A stretch of 6,875 bases of DNA from Caldifarciminota bacterium (lineage in GTDB: Bacteria > Hydrothermota > Hydrothermia > UBA1063 > CAJXJZ01). Below the pieces are notes generated by a model. It worked only from the letters and a program-made list of their open reading frames with translations, searched no databases and had not been told where the DNA came from. Shown piece by piece: positions 1 to 6,160 of this stretch (within the stretch, counting starts at the first letter, position 1; every line of letters begins with the position of its first letter). The translations under genes were made by a program, and so were the position numbers. The stretch spans positions 1 through 6,875 of the forward strand of contig JALVLE010000409.1 in NCBI GenBank assembly GCA_027033555.1, in the 5' to 3' direction.

Positions 1-22
1 CCATGAATCAGGGTGATAAAAA

Positions 23-44
23 GAGCCCTGCACAGGCAGGGCTC
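23..44 (-). terminator. Intrinsic terminator, leftward
   Basis: A perfect 8-bp stem (GAGCCCTG pairing with CAGGGCTC) closes a 6-nt loop. Read on the minus strand it is followed directly by TTTTT, the classic Rho-independent layout. It begins 10 nt past the stop codon of the degraded minus-strand gene at 54-179, so it most likely ended that transcript. On the plus strand the hairpin is followed by AAAAAC, so it would not work as a rightward terminator. Confidence 0.8.
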
Positions 45-53
45 AAAAACAGT

Positions 54-179
54 TTACTGAAGTTTTACAAATTTCTTCTTTAATATGGTGGTGCCTTTTT
101 TGATTATTATGAAGTAAATTTCCTTTCTCATAGCTTACAGCGCTATGGGGATGAGCATAGCCAACATTAACTTTTTCGT
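54..179 (-). pseudogene. Remnant of a secreted-protein gene: signal peptide joined to a type IX-like C-terminal tail
   Basis: One minus-strand frame runs 42 codons with only two stops, TAA at 135-137 and the final TAA at 54-56. A very strong ribosome binding site (AGGAGGAGGT, 183-192) lies 3 nt before codon 177-179. That codon is ACG where ATG is expected. The next codons read KKLMLAMLIPIAL, a typical signal-peptide n- and h-region. After the internal stop the frame continues as AMRKEIYFIIIKKG and ends TTILKKKFVKLQ. This end resembles the last strand of type IX-secretion C-terminal sorting domains, with its YF, alternating hydrophobics, a Gly turn and a K-rich KKFVKL end. A terminator follows at 23-44. 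I infer that the middle of a larger exported-protein gene was deleted, leaving its start and end; the ACG and the TAA are further lesions. It could instead be a short leader peptide starting at ATG 165-167 (10 codons). The family is not identifiable from what remains. Confidence 0.55.
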
Positions 180-282
180 ACTACCTCCTCCTTTTAAATC
201 ATTATTAAAAATGAAATTTTTGATTTAAACGGTCAAGTGGAATGCTTGTGAGGCAGTTAAAATAAGAAACAGGATTCTGAAT

Positions 283-311
283 TTGTTTATATTTTCCAAT
301 AAGGTTATAAT
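283..311 (+). promoter_or_regulatory. Putative sigma-70-type promoter for the phosphohydrolase gene
   Basis: A perfect TATAAT (306-311) lies 17 nt after TTGTTT (283-288), a weak -35 match. Transcription would start near 318, giving a leader of about 15 nt that still contains the AGGGGA ribosome binding site (322-327) before ATG 333. The -10 and the spacing are good and the -35 is poor. In this AT-rich stretch a chance match is possible. Confidence 0.4.
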
Positions 312-332
312 ATCCCTAAACAGGGGAAGTGT

Positions 333-1508
333 ATGAGAGCATGGGTGTTGCCAGAATATGGTAAAAGGTCTATAGTGGAGATACCACGTTTTATTCTGGA
401 GTATTTTAAAGCAGATGTTCCACCGTTTCTAAAAAGCAGCATTGAGTCAGGTGTTCTGGATTTCCTTGAAATAAACACGGAAAAAGATCACCTTGTTCTT
501 CTTATTATAGATGGACTCGGTTATAGACTATACAAAAAACTAAAAGAGGATAAAGTGATTCCATTTCTGTCATCATTAAACGACACATACCTAACAAGTA
601 CATTCCCTTCCACTACCGCTACAGCACTTGTGAGCCTTTCAACTGGCCTTGTTCCTGCCAAGCACGGGATTTTGGGGTTTAAGATGTTTCTGGATAGACC
701 CTATACCACTATGAATACAATATTTTATAACATACATGGGCTTGGTACTGTGCAGGTCCCGGAAGACCCTCAAAATTACATGGCCAGATATTATGTATAT
801 GAAGGGCTGGCAAAAAGTGGAGTAAAGGTTTACTCAATTTTGAAAAAAGAGTTCATTGGCACTCCTTTTTCTAAAATAGTACATGGGTATATGGAGCATA
901 TCCCACATGAGCACGAAATAGACCTTTTGACTCAGGTCACTAAAATTCTGCGTAGAACCAGCATGAGGAGTTTTATTTCTATTTATACTGCCACTTTAGA
1001 CACTCTTTCACACGCATACGGACAGTACTCACAGGAAGTATATGAATTTATGAGAATGTTTGATAAACTTCTGGAAGAACTTTTAGCTCCACAAATAAGC
1101 ACAGTTCAGTTATTAATAACTGCCGATCATGGCCATATTGACACATCTTTTGATGATGCCATTGATGTATGTGAATCTCCAGTTATCTTTAAAAAAATTA
1201 TTGGTTATCCAGCAGGGGAGCCCCGTGCTGTGTATCTTAAAGTAAAGCATTTGAAAGAATTTGTTAGAGAAGTTAAAAAAGAATATGGTGACCTTATTAC
1301 TGTGATGGAAATAGATGAAGTGGAAAAAGAGGGTTTATGGGGAGGAAAACTTGAAGACACATTTAAAGAGAGAGTCGGAGATATAGTACTTGTTCCAGAA
1401 GGAAGTCATTACCTTCTATGTGAAGACGAAGAGGGAGTATTGAAAATGAAGGGGAGGCACGGGGGACTGAGCATAGACGAAATGCTTGTCCCCCTTATTT
1501 TTAATTAG
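333..1508 (+). CDS. Alkaline-phosphatase-superfamily phosphohydrolase (type I phosphodiesterase/nucleotide pyrophosphatase-like)
   Basis: This 391-residue protein carries what looks like a complete two-metal active site of the nucleotide pyrophosphatase/phosphodiesterase branch. The elements are D60 in LLIIDGLG, nucleophile T95 in the FPSTTATAL segment (91-99), D223 and H227 in TLDTLSH, D265-H266 in TADHGH, and H376 in GRHGG. The family hydrolyses phosphate mono- or diesters using two Zn ions and a covalent phospho-Thr intermediate. The substrate cannot be read from the sequence. There is no signal peptide or membrane segment, so it is probably cytosolic, unlike many secreted relatives. The start is ATG 333 with AGGGGA 5 nt upstream. 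The gene stands alone, and its stop overlaps the stop of the convergent lipoprotein gene by 4 nt. A phosphoglycerate-mutase-like activity is less likely because the FPSTT nucleophile loop fits the phosphodiesterase type. Confidence 0.85.
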   Translation: MRAWVLPEYGKRSIVEIPRFILEYFKADVPPFLKSSIESGVLDFLEINTEKDHLVLLIIDGLGYRLYKKLKEDKVIPFLSSLNDTYLTSTFPSTTATALVSLSTGLVPAKHGILGFKMFLDRPYTTMNTIFYNIHGLGTVQVPEDPQNYMARYYVYEGLAKSGVKVYSILKKEFIGTPFSKIVHGYMEHIPHEHEIDLLTQVTKILRRTSMRSFISIYTATLDTLSHAYGQYSQEVYEFMRMFDKLLEELLAPQISTVQLLITADHGHIDTSFDDAIDVCESPVIFKKIIGYPAGEPRAVYLKVKHLKEFVREVKKEYGDLITVMEIDEVEKEGLWGGKLEDTFKERVGDIVLVPEGSHYLLCEDEEGVLKMKGRHGGLSIDEMLVPLIFN

Positions 1509-3178
1509 AGTTTGCTGGCAATTTCAATTTCTTTTTTCAATCTATCTTTTATGTTGGGGCTTTCTCCAATATGTGAAAAGACAATTTCAGCCTTTTTGTT
1601 GAGAATAAAATAAGCTGGCACGCCTGATACAGGGAAGTATTTTCTTAGCTTATTGCAATCATAGGCGTGCTCAAACAAAAATGTATTTGATTTCAGAAAA
1701 TTTTCAACCTCTTCTCTGGAGTTTGTAGAGCATGCAAGCAGTCCAATGTCTTTTTTATTTTGAAGTTCATTGGCAAGCTGATTCTCAAATGGAATTTCTT
1801 TTCTGCAGTGAGGGCAGTAGACAGACCAAAACTTTATTACCCAGACTTTGCCTTTTAGATCTGTTGCGTGCATTGTTTTCCCGTTCAGCATGGTAAATGT
1901 GATATGGGGATTTATAGGGGTAGCTTTAATAAGCTTTACAATTGAATCTTCTATCTCTTCAGGAGTAAGCTCGTGTAATACATTGTAAGCAACTGTATCT
2001 ATGGGATTAAGTGTGAGGAGATGAAAGGCAACGGACTTTGCCTCTTCTGAATTATATTTACCAAGTTGTTTATAAATTGCAATTATCTGTCTGTCCTTTT
2101 CTTCTTTTAGATAATGTGGAATTGGATAATTATCACAAAGCTGAAATTCTTTTATAGCTTCATCGTATTTTTTTTGATTCTTTAAATAATATCCTTTTGC
2201 AAAGTGATATGTCAAAATTTCAGATACTGTCCAGAGATTTATTAGATATGGAGGAGAAGAGAAATCCTCCTTGAGATTTCTCCAGAAAATGTTAAGTGTA
2301 TCTTTGGCATCAATATAAGGGAAGATTTCCGGGAAATAGAAGGAGAGCTGTAACAGAACAGAGGTTACAGGAAGAGAATGGGCTCTTTGTAAAAATTTTT
2401 TCAAGTACACCCTGTTTTTGTTTGCATCAATACTTGTGTCAGCAAATAGAGGTATCAGTCTTTCGGCAAATGGATCTTCTTTATATTTTGCAACAATGTC
2501 AACCAGTTTAGAAAGTACCGAATCCTTCTTGATTTTCCCTGAGGACAGGAGAAAGTAATATATTCTCGGAGCATTTTTGCCGTAAGGATAGGCTTTTATG
2601 TAAAGGGTGAATGTTGAATCAAGCAAAGATTGAGGAACTTTGTTTTTGGAGACAAGCTCGTAAAAGATTTTTATCATGAAATAAGCTTCTTCCTCGCTGA
2701 ATTTTCCAAAATCTGATAGATGTTGCATTGCATAGTTATACAGAGTGTCCACTGGCAAGGAATCTATCTGATAGATAATATACTTCGCTATAGGGGAGAG
2801 GCTGTTTTTAAGTAATTTCCTGAGATAATTGTTAAGGGTATAAAAGTTTCTATAATACTGCAATGCCACAAAGAGATATGCTTTCTCTTTCGTTGTATCA
2901 ATGCCAAAAAATCTCTTTTTGATGTTCTCTCCATCCCATAGATAGCCTATGAATCCGTATGCATTTTCGGCAAGTTTCAGATTTTTTGAAGTGAGGATAA
3001 GCGGGTGAAGACTGTCCTGAAACACCTCCTCAATAATGGCAGTATCCTCATTTGTATGGATGATGATATTCTTATCCTTTCCATAGAGATATTTTTCTGT
3101 TTTTATACCACCTTGTTTATTTTTCCCGCAACCGGATAAGATTGCTATTGCACCTATTATGAGTAATAATCTTTTCAT
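1505..3178 (-). CDS. Large lipoprotein with C-terminal TlpA/ResA-like thioredoxin domain
   Basis: This 557-residue protein begins with a lipoprotein signal (MKRLL, hydrophobic core, lipobox LSGC with C17), so it should be lipid-anchored outside the cytoplasmic membrane. Residues of about 95-420 are rich in amphipathic helices, with a TPR-like stretch near 327-348 (AKGYYLKNQKKYDEAIKEF). Residues of about 423-557 form a thioredoxin fold: a TlpA-type entry strand (TFTMLNGKTM), KGKVWVIKFWSVYCPHC with redox cysteines C455 and C458, and cis-proline P521 in SGVPAYFIL. TlpA/ResA proteins reduce disulfides in exported proteins such as apocytochromes, and this is the likely chemistry. The helical part may bind partners. 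Its ATG overlaps the cinA stop (ATGA), and AAGGAGGATG (3184-3193) lies inside the cinA end, so translation is coupled. No dedicated electron donor such as CcdA is visible. C483 and C508 are extra cysteines. Confidence 0.82.
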   Translation of the reverse strand: MKRLLLIIGAIAILSGCGKNKQGGIKTEKYLYGKDKNIIIHTNEDTAIIEEVFQDSLHPLILTSKNLKLAENAYGFIGYLWDGENIKKRFFGIDTTKEKAYLFVALQYYRNFYTLNNYLRKLLKNSLSPIAKYIIYQIDSLPVDTLYNYAMQHLSDFGKFSEEEAYFMIKIFYELVSKNKVPQSLLDSTFTLYIKAYPYGKNAPRIYYFLLSSGKIKKDSVLSKLVDIVAKYKEDPFAERLIPLFADTSIDANKNRVYLKKFLQRAHSLPVTSVLLQLSFYFPEIFPYIDAKDTLNIFWRNLKEDFSSPPYLINLWTVSEILTYHFAKGYYLKNQKKYDEAIKEFQLCDNYPIPHYLKEEKDRQIIAIYKQLGKYNSEEAKSVAFHLLTLNPIDTVAYNVLHELTPEEIEDSIVKLIKATPINPHITFTMLNGKTMHATDLKGKVWVIKFWSVYCPHCRKEIPFENQLANELQNKKDIGLLACSTNSREEVENFLKSNTFLFEHAYDCNKLRKYFPVSGVPAYFILNKKAEIVFSHIGESPNIKDRLKKEIEIASKL

Positions 3179-4383
3179 ATTAACATCCTCCTTGCAAGGT
3201 CTATTACTGTTAATGCAGCCTGCTTTTTTATTTCTTCCCTTTTGCCTTTAAAGATTCTCTTAATGACTTCTTGCCTCTGTCCGTCGCTGTATCCCATATA
3301 TACCAATCCAACCGGTTTTTGGGGTGTACCTCCTGTGGGCCCGGCAATACCTGTAGTGGATATTCCAATATCTGTATTTATTTTTTTTCTTGCTCCATCT
3401 GCCATCTGTAATGCTATTTCCCGTGATACTGCTCCGAATTTTTCAAGATCTTCCCTATTACATCCAAGCAGTTGAATTTTTACCTCATTTGAGTATGCAA
3501 TAATTCCTCCCATAAAATATGCACTTGAGCCGGATACACTTGTTATTAGGTCTCCAACAAGCCCTCCTGTGCAGGATTCTGCTACAGATATCGTTAAATT
3601 TTTATCTTTTAAAATCTTTCCCAGGACTTCTGGCAGTTCTTCGTCCTTATCAGAGTAAAGGTTCTCTCCTATTTTTTCCCATAGGAATCTTTCCAATTTC
3701 TCCATTATTTTTTTATCTGGATATTTGACTTTGAGTTTTACACCATAAAGTGAGGGATAGAATCCAATCTCAATAGTGTCAGATGTCGCTTTTAGCATCT
3801 CATCTATAGCTCTTTGTAGTTCTACTTCTCTTATGCCGAAAGTCCTGTAAATTTTGACTATTCCATCACTTTTTTTCTTAAATCCCATACGCAAAAAAGC
3901 GTTTTTAAGTGTGGGTTCAAGTTCTCTTGGAGGGCCTGGCAGAAGAATGATGTACTGATTTTTGTGTTTACATAAAATTCCCGGAGCGATTCCTGTGGGG
4001 TTATCAATAGGCATACAATCTTTTAGTATGTATCCATAGTTTCTATGGAGGGGGTTATCTTTTATTCCCAGCTCTTTTATTCTTTTTTTCACGTTATTAA
4101 AAAGCTCGTCATCAAACACAAGTTCCCGCCCCAAAAACATAGCTACAGCTTCTCTTGTCACGTCATCTGAGGTAGGGCCAAGGCCTCCAGTGATTAATAC
4201 GATATTATAGGCTGAGGTGTCTTTCAGGGCTCTTTTTATCTCTTCAACGTCGTCTTTTACTGTTATCTCTTTCTGTATCTTTATTCCATATTCTTTTGCG
4301 ATTTGGGCTATAACTGCAAGGTCTTTATTGACTATATCACCAGAGAGTATCTCATTGCCAATTGTGATGACAATGGCTTTCAT
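3175..4383 (-). CDS. cinA: CinA-family protein: MoCF-like domain plus NMN amidohydrolase (PncC) domain
   Basis: At 402 residues this is a full-length CinA with both usual domains. The N-terminal MoCF_biosynth-like domain (about 1-170) shows TIGNEILSGDIVNKD (7-21), ITGGLGPTSDDVTREA (64-79) and LPGPPRE (148-154). This part is associated with ADP-ribose pyrophosphatase activity in related proteins. A linker domain follows. The C-terminal PncC-type domain (about 250-402) shows VAESCTGGLVG (267-277), SVSGSSAYF, IAYSNEVK, STTGIAGPTGG (342-352) and KPVGLVY. PncC deamidates nicotinamide mononucleotide to nicotinate mononucleotide, which recycles the pyridine nucleotide released by bacterial DNA ligase. 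The protein is cytosolic. The name comes from competence/damage induction in streptococci and need not imply competence here. The start is ATG 4381-4383, with no Shine-Dalgarno site and a TATAAT only 9 nt upstream, which suggests a nearly leaderless mRNA. It is the first gene of a two-gene operon with the TlpA-like lipoprotein. Confidence 0.95.
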   Translation of the reverse strand: MKAIVITIGNEILSGDIVNKDLAVIAQIAKEYGIKIQKEITVKDDVEEIKRALKDTSAYNIVLITGGLGPTSDDVTREAVAMFLGRELVFDDELFNNVKKRIKELGIKDNPLHRNYGYILKDCMPIDNPTGIAPGILCKHKNQYIILLPGPPRELEPTLKNAFLRMGFKKKSDGIVKIYRTFGIREVELQRAIDEMLKATSDTIEIGFYPSLYGVKLKVKYPDKKIMEKLERFLWEKIGENLYSDKDEELPEVLGKILKDKNLTISVAESCTGGLVGDLITSVSGSSAYFMGGIIAYSNEVKIQLLGCNREDLEKFGAVSREIALQMADGARKKINTDIGISTTGIAGPTGGTPQKPVGLVYMGYSDGQRQEVIKRIFKGKREEIKKQAALTVIDLARRMLI

Positions 4384-4392
4384 AGCTTTTCA

Positions 4393-4398
4393 ATTATA
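4393..4398 (-). promoter_or_regulatory. Putative -10 box for cinA, near-leaderless start
   Basis: Read leftward there is a perfect TATAAT ending 9 nt before the cinA ATG. Transcription would start 2-3 nt before the start codon, and no purine-rich ribosome binding site lies between. The -35 region is weak: TTTTTA at 17-nt spacing. This supports initiation on a leaderless or very short leader transcript, but a distant upstream promoter cannot be excluded. Confidence 0.4.
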
Positions 4399-4424
4399 CA
4401 CCATAGGTGCTGTTTTAAAAAGGG

Positions 4425-4498
4425 TTGACATTACGAAGCTATTTATATACTTACTACATGACTTGACAGTACGGAGTGTTGGTATTAAAATTATTACA
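4425..4498 (+). repeat. Imperfect tandem duplication of promoter-like sequence
   Basis: TTGACATTACGAAG (4425-4438) and TTGACAGTACGGAG (4463-4476) match at 12 of 14 positions, 38 bp apart. Further on, ACTTACTACA (4449-4458) and AATTATTACA (4489-4498) match at 8 of 10, offset by 40 bp. Together they look like two diverged copies of a unit of about 35 bp, each opening with a consensus -35 hexamer. The first copy has TATACT (4446-4451) at a 15-nt spacing, a possible weaker second promoter. The block lies upstream of the oxidative-stress operon. Confidence 0.5.
4463..4491 (+). promoter_or_regulatory. Main promoter of the peroxiredoxin operon
   Basis: A perfect -35 (TTGACA, 4463-4468), a 17-nt spacer and TAAAAT (4486-4491, five of six to TATAAT) form the best promoter in the window. 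Transcription would start near 4498, giving a short A-rich leader of about 30 nt containing the ribosome binding site AGGAGGG (4517-4523). It is positioned to drive the genes from 4529 rightwards. Confidence 0.75.
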
Positions 4499-4499
4499 A
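4485..4499 (+). promoter_or_regulatory. PerR-box-like operator overlapping the -10
   Basis: TTAAAATTATTACAA matches the published Bacillus PerR consensus TTATAATNATTATAA at 12 of its 14 defined positions. It has the 7-1-7 palindromic layout, with five of seven arm positions symmetric. It covers the -10 and the predicted transcription start of a peroxiredoxin, superoxide reductase and rubrerythrin-like operon, which is where a peroxide-sensing Fur-family repressor would bind. The call is inferred from match and context; AT-rich DNA gives chance matches, and no perR gene lies in the window. Confidence 0.45.
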
Positions 4500-4528
4500 A
4501 ACAAAAATAAATAAAAAGGAGGGTGAAG

Positions 4529-5185
4529 ATGGAAGAAAGGATACCGGTGCTTGGAGAAAGATTCCCGGAAATGGAAGTAAATACAACCCATGGCAAAATA
4601 AAACTGCCAGATGATTTTAAAGGTAAGTGGTTTGTACTTTTTAGCCATCCAGCTGACTTTACTCCTGTGTGTACTACCGAATTTTATGCAATGCAGATTA
4701 GGCTTGATAAGTTTAAGGAGCTTGGGGCGGAGGTTATTGGACTCAGTGTGGATCAGGTATTTTCTCACCTGAAATGGATGGAATGGATTAAAGATAATCT
4801 AAAAGTTGAAATACAATTCCCAATTATAGCAGATGATACCGGTGCAGTTGCAAGGAAGCTCGGGATGATACCGGCAGGGGCCACAGCAACTGCGAGAGCT
4901 GTGTTTATAGTTGATCCAAAAGGTAAGATAAGAGCTATCATTTATTATCCTCCTGAAGTGGGAAGAGATTGGGATGAGGTATTGAGGGCTCTTAAAGCTC
5001 TTCAGGTATCAGATAAACATAAAGTTGCTCTTCCACATAAATGGCCGGAAAACGAGCTTATTAAAGATAGAGTAATTGTGCCTCCTGCTGGAACTGTTGA
5101 AGCAATTAAGGAGAGAGAAGAGGCCAAGAAGAAGGGTGAAATAGAGTGTTATGATTGGTGGTTATGCCATAAAGAATTAAAGTAA
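4529..5185 (+). CDS. Peroxiredoxin, archaeal Prx6-like type
   Basis: This 218-residue thiol peroxidase reduces H2O2 and organic hydroperoxides in the cytosol. The peroxidatic motif is [12 protein letters not shown] (41-52) with C48, and the active-site Arg is R123 in [10 protein letters not shown]. The C-terminal arm has the Prx6-type dimer segment. It also carries C207 and C213 (ECYDWWLCH), the cysteine pair known from archaeal enzymes such as the Aeropyrum pernix thiol peroxidase (C50, C207, C213). Resolution therefore probably uses an internal disulfide, although the fold belongs to the so-called 1-Cys group. The start is ATG 4529, 5 nt after AGGAGGG. An in-frame GTG at 4523 overlaps that ribosome binding site and is rejected. 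It is the first gene of the oxidative-stress operon, behind a strong promoter with a PerR-like site, and a strong hairpin follows it. Confidence 0.95.
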   Translation: MEERIPVLGERFPEMEVNTTHGKIKLPDDFKGKWFVLFSHPADFTPVCTTEFYAMQIRLDKFKELGAEVIGLSVDQVFSHLKWMEWIKDNLKVEIQFPIIADDTGAVARKLGMIPAGATATARAVFIVDPKGKIRAIIYYPPEVGRDWDEVLRALKALQVSDKHKVALPHKWPENELIKDRVIVPPAGTVEAIKEREEAKKKGEIECYDWWLCHKELK

Positions 5186-5189
5186 ATTC

Positions 5190-5216
5190 AAAAGGCGGGT
5201 GTGTACCCGCCTTTTT
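5190..5216 (+). terminator. Strong hairpin terminator after the peroxiredoxin gene
   Basis: A perfect 7-bp GC-rich stem (GGCGGGT with ACCCGCC) around a GTGT loop extends by A:T pairs on both sides and runs into TTTTTATTT. It lies 4 nt after the peroxiredoxin stop. No convincing promoter lies between it and the next start at 5243, so it probably works as a partial terminator or attenuator that favours the first gene. The A tract on the left makes it potentially bidirectional. Confidence 0.85.
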
Positions 5217-5242
5217 ATTTATAATCAAAAAGGAGGTAGGTT

Positions 5243-5611
5243 ATGCTGAAGGATACTATCCAAACAGGAGATTGGAAAGGAGAAAAACACGTACCGGTAA
5301 TAGATGCTCCGGATAAGGTAAAGAAAGGGGAGGTGGTTAAGATAGAGGTAAGTGTAGGAAAGGAGGTTCCACATCCAAATACAATGGAACATCATATTTC
5401 ATGGATTGAGCTTTATTTCCAACCAGAAGGGAGCAAATTCCCCATAATGATAGGACGGTATGGGTTTATGTCCCATGGGGAGTCCGAGACTTTCTCGGAA
5501 CCTCATATAATTTCATTTGTTAAATTTTCAACTTCGGGTACACTTTATGCTTTATCTTATTGCAATCTTCATGGACTCTGGAGTTCTGAGAAGAAAATAG
5601 AGGTGGAATAA
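5243..5611 (+). CDS. Superoxide reductase, class II (neelaredoxin type)
   Basis: This 122-residue enzyme reduces superoxide to hydrogen peroxide without making O2, using an Fe(His)4Cys centre in the cytosol of anaerobes. All ligands are present: H16 in GEKHVP, H44 and H50 in PHPNTMEHH, and C107 and H110 in YCNLHG. The preceding E14-K15 pair is the catalytic Glu-Lys of the family. It lacks the N-terminal desulforedoxin domain, so it is the one-iron class II form known from Pyrococcus and Thermotoga, and its length is normal. The start is ATG 5243, 5 nt after AAGGAGGT, a near-perfect anti-Shine-Dalgarno match. It needs an external electron donor, normally rubredoxin. A rubredoxin domain is encoded two genes downstream, and peroxide-removing proteins flank it on both sides, which fits its product. 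Confidence 0.96.
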   Translation: MLKDTIQTGDWKGEKHVPVIDAPDKVKKGEVVKIEVSVGKEVPHPNTMEHHISWIELYFQPEGSKFPIMIGRYGFMSHGESETFSEPHIISFVKFSTSGTLYALSYCNLHGLWSSEKKIEVE

Positions 5612-5620
5612 TATTATTTT

Positions 5621-5642
5621 GGGGGCATTTGCCCCCTATTTT
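5621..5642 (+). terminator. Intercistronic hairpin after the superoxide reductase gene
   Basis: A stem GGGGGC/GCCCCC with an ATTT loop is followed by TATTTTATT. The stem is strong but the T tract is interrupted, so termination may be incomplete. It lies 9 nt after the stop of the superoxide reductase gene. The next gene starts at 5659, leaving no room for a separate promoter. It may trim or stabilise the upstream mRNA or cut downstream transcription. Confidence 0.7.
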
Positions 5643-5658
5643 ATTAAAAGGAGAATTT

Positions 5659-6147
5659 ATGGATCTTTCAAAATTCACCCTGAAAGATTTACTCAGGATT
5701 GCAATGAGTTCCGAGGTAGAAAGCAGAAAGGTGTATCTTTCTCTAAAGGAGAGAGTGGATAACCTGCTGCTGAAAGATAGGTTTCAGTTTCTTGCTGATG
5801 AGGAAGAAAAGCACAGAAAATATATAGAAAGGATTTTCAATAAAAAATTCCCCAAAGAGACGCCGGAACTTTCTTCTGAAATTACCACCCCACTGCCTGA
5901 GATTAAAGCAGATGATGATATGCCTATAAGCGAAATCCTGCAGAGTGCAATGGATGCAGAGATGGCAGCACGAGAGTTTTATTTAAAGCTTTCCGAGAAA
6001 TTTGATGAGGAAGAGATAAAGAAGATGCTCAAGATATTTGCTGATATGGAACTTGGACATTATAGATTACTTGAGGTTGAGAAAAATCTTGCAGAGAAAT
6101 TTGAGGATTATGAAGCTATGTGGCCTGAGTTTCATGTAGGTCCTTGA
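5659..6147 (+). CDS. Rubrerythrin-like ferritin-family di-iron protein
   Basis: This 162-residue four-helix-bundle protein is probably a peroxide-reducing or iron-handling di-iron protein of the rubrerythrin/ferritin-like group. Paired Glu and ExxH motifs are spaced as in rubrerythrins: E19 ([10 protein letters not shown]), E49-H52 (EEKH), E101 ([10 protein letters not shown]) and E131-H134 (ELGH). These six residues would form the di-iron site. It lacks the C-terminal rubredoxin domain of classical rubrerythrin, so electrons must come from a separate protein, plausibly the rubredoxin domain of the next gene. The end ([12 protein letters not shown]) looks like a conserved tail, but I cannot assign it a role. 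The start is ATG 5659, 5 nt after AAGGAG. An in-frame TTG at 5629 lies inside the upstream hairpin with no ribosome binding site and is rejected. The next gene starts 13 nt downstream. Confidence 0.88.
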   Translation: MDLSKFTLKDLLRIAMSSEVESRKVYLSLKERVDNLLLKDRFQFLADEEEKHRKYIERIFNKKFPKETPELSSEITTPLPEIKADDDMPISEILQSAMDAEMAAREFYLKLSEKFDEEEIKKMLKIFADMELGHYRLLEVEKNLAEKFEDYEAMWPEFHVGP

Positions 6148-6160
6148 AAAGGAGGAGATT

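Noticed and set aside
3..83. 26-codon plus-strand frame at the left edge
   Set aside because: No upstream signal can be seen and it reads through the terminator hairpin of the opposite strand.
202..236. Minus-strand promoter for the gene remnant (TTGACC at 231-236)
   Set aside because: No acceptable -10 lies at 16-18 nt; the nearest TA-rich hexamers are 21 or more nt away.
305..319. PerR-like match at the phosphohydrolase promoter
   Set aside because: Only the left half matches, and that is simply the TATAAT -10; the right half matches at three of seven positions.
314..325. Small hairpin CCCT/AGGG touching the phosphohydrolase ribosome binding site
   Set aside because: Only four base pairs, and the predicted transcript would start within it.
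2296..2511. Plus-strand open frame inside the lipoprotein gene
   Set aside because: Antisense to a clear gene, no ribosome binding site, composition unlike a protein.
3242..3728. Two plus-strand open frames opposite cinA (3242-3475 and 3519-3728)
   Set aside because: They are antisense shadows of conserved CinA motifs, with no start signals.
4523..4528. GTG start two codons earlier for the peroxiredoxin
   Set aside because: It overlaps the AGGAGGG ribosome binding site itself; ATG 4529 has correct spacing.
4217..4768. Open frames across the divergent region (plus 4217-4510; minus 4390-4596 and 4454-4768)
   Set aside because: They run over the promoters and the antisense of cinA or the peroxiredoxin gene. 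No ribosome binding site or recognisable protein features.
5220..5225. TATAAT just before the superoxide reductase gene
   Set aside because: The -35 position falls in the terminator stem with no match to TTGACA, and transcription would start inside the ribosome binding site.
5629..5658. TTG start ten codons earlier for the ferritin-like protein
   Set aside because: It lies inside the hairpin and lacks a ribosome binding site; ATG 5659 follows AAGGAG by 5 nt.
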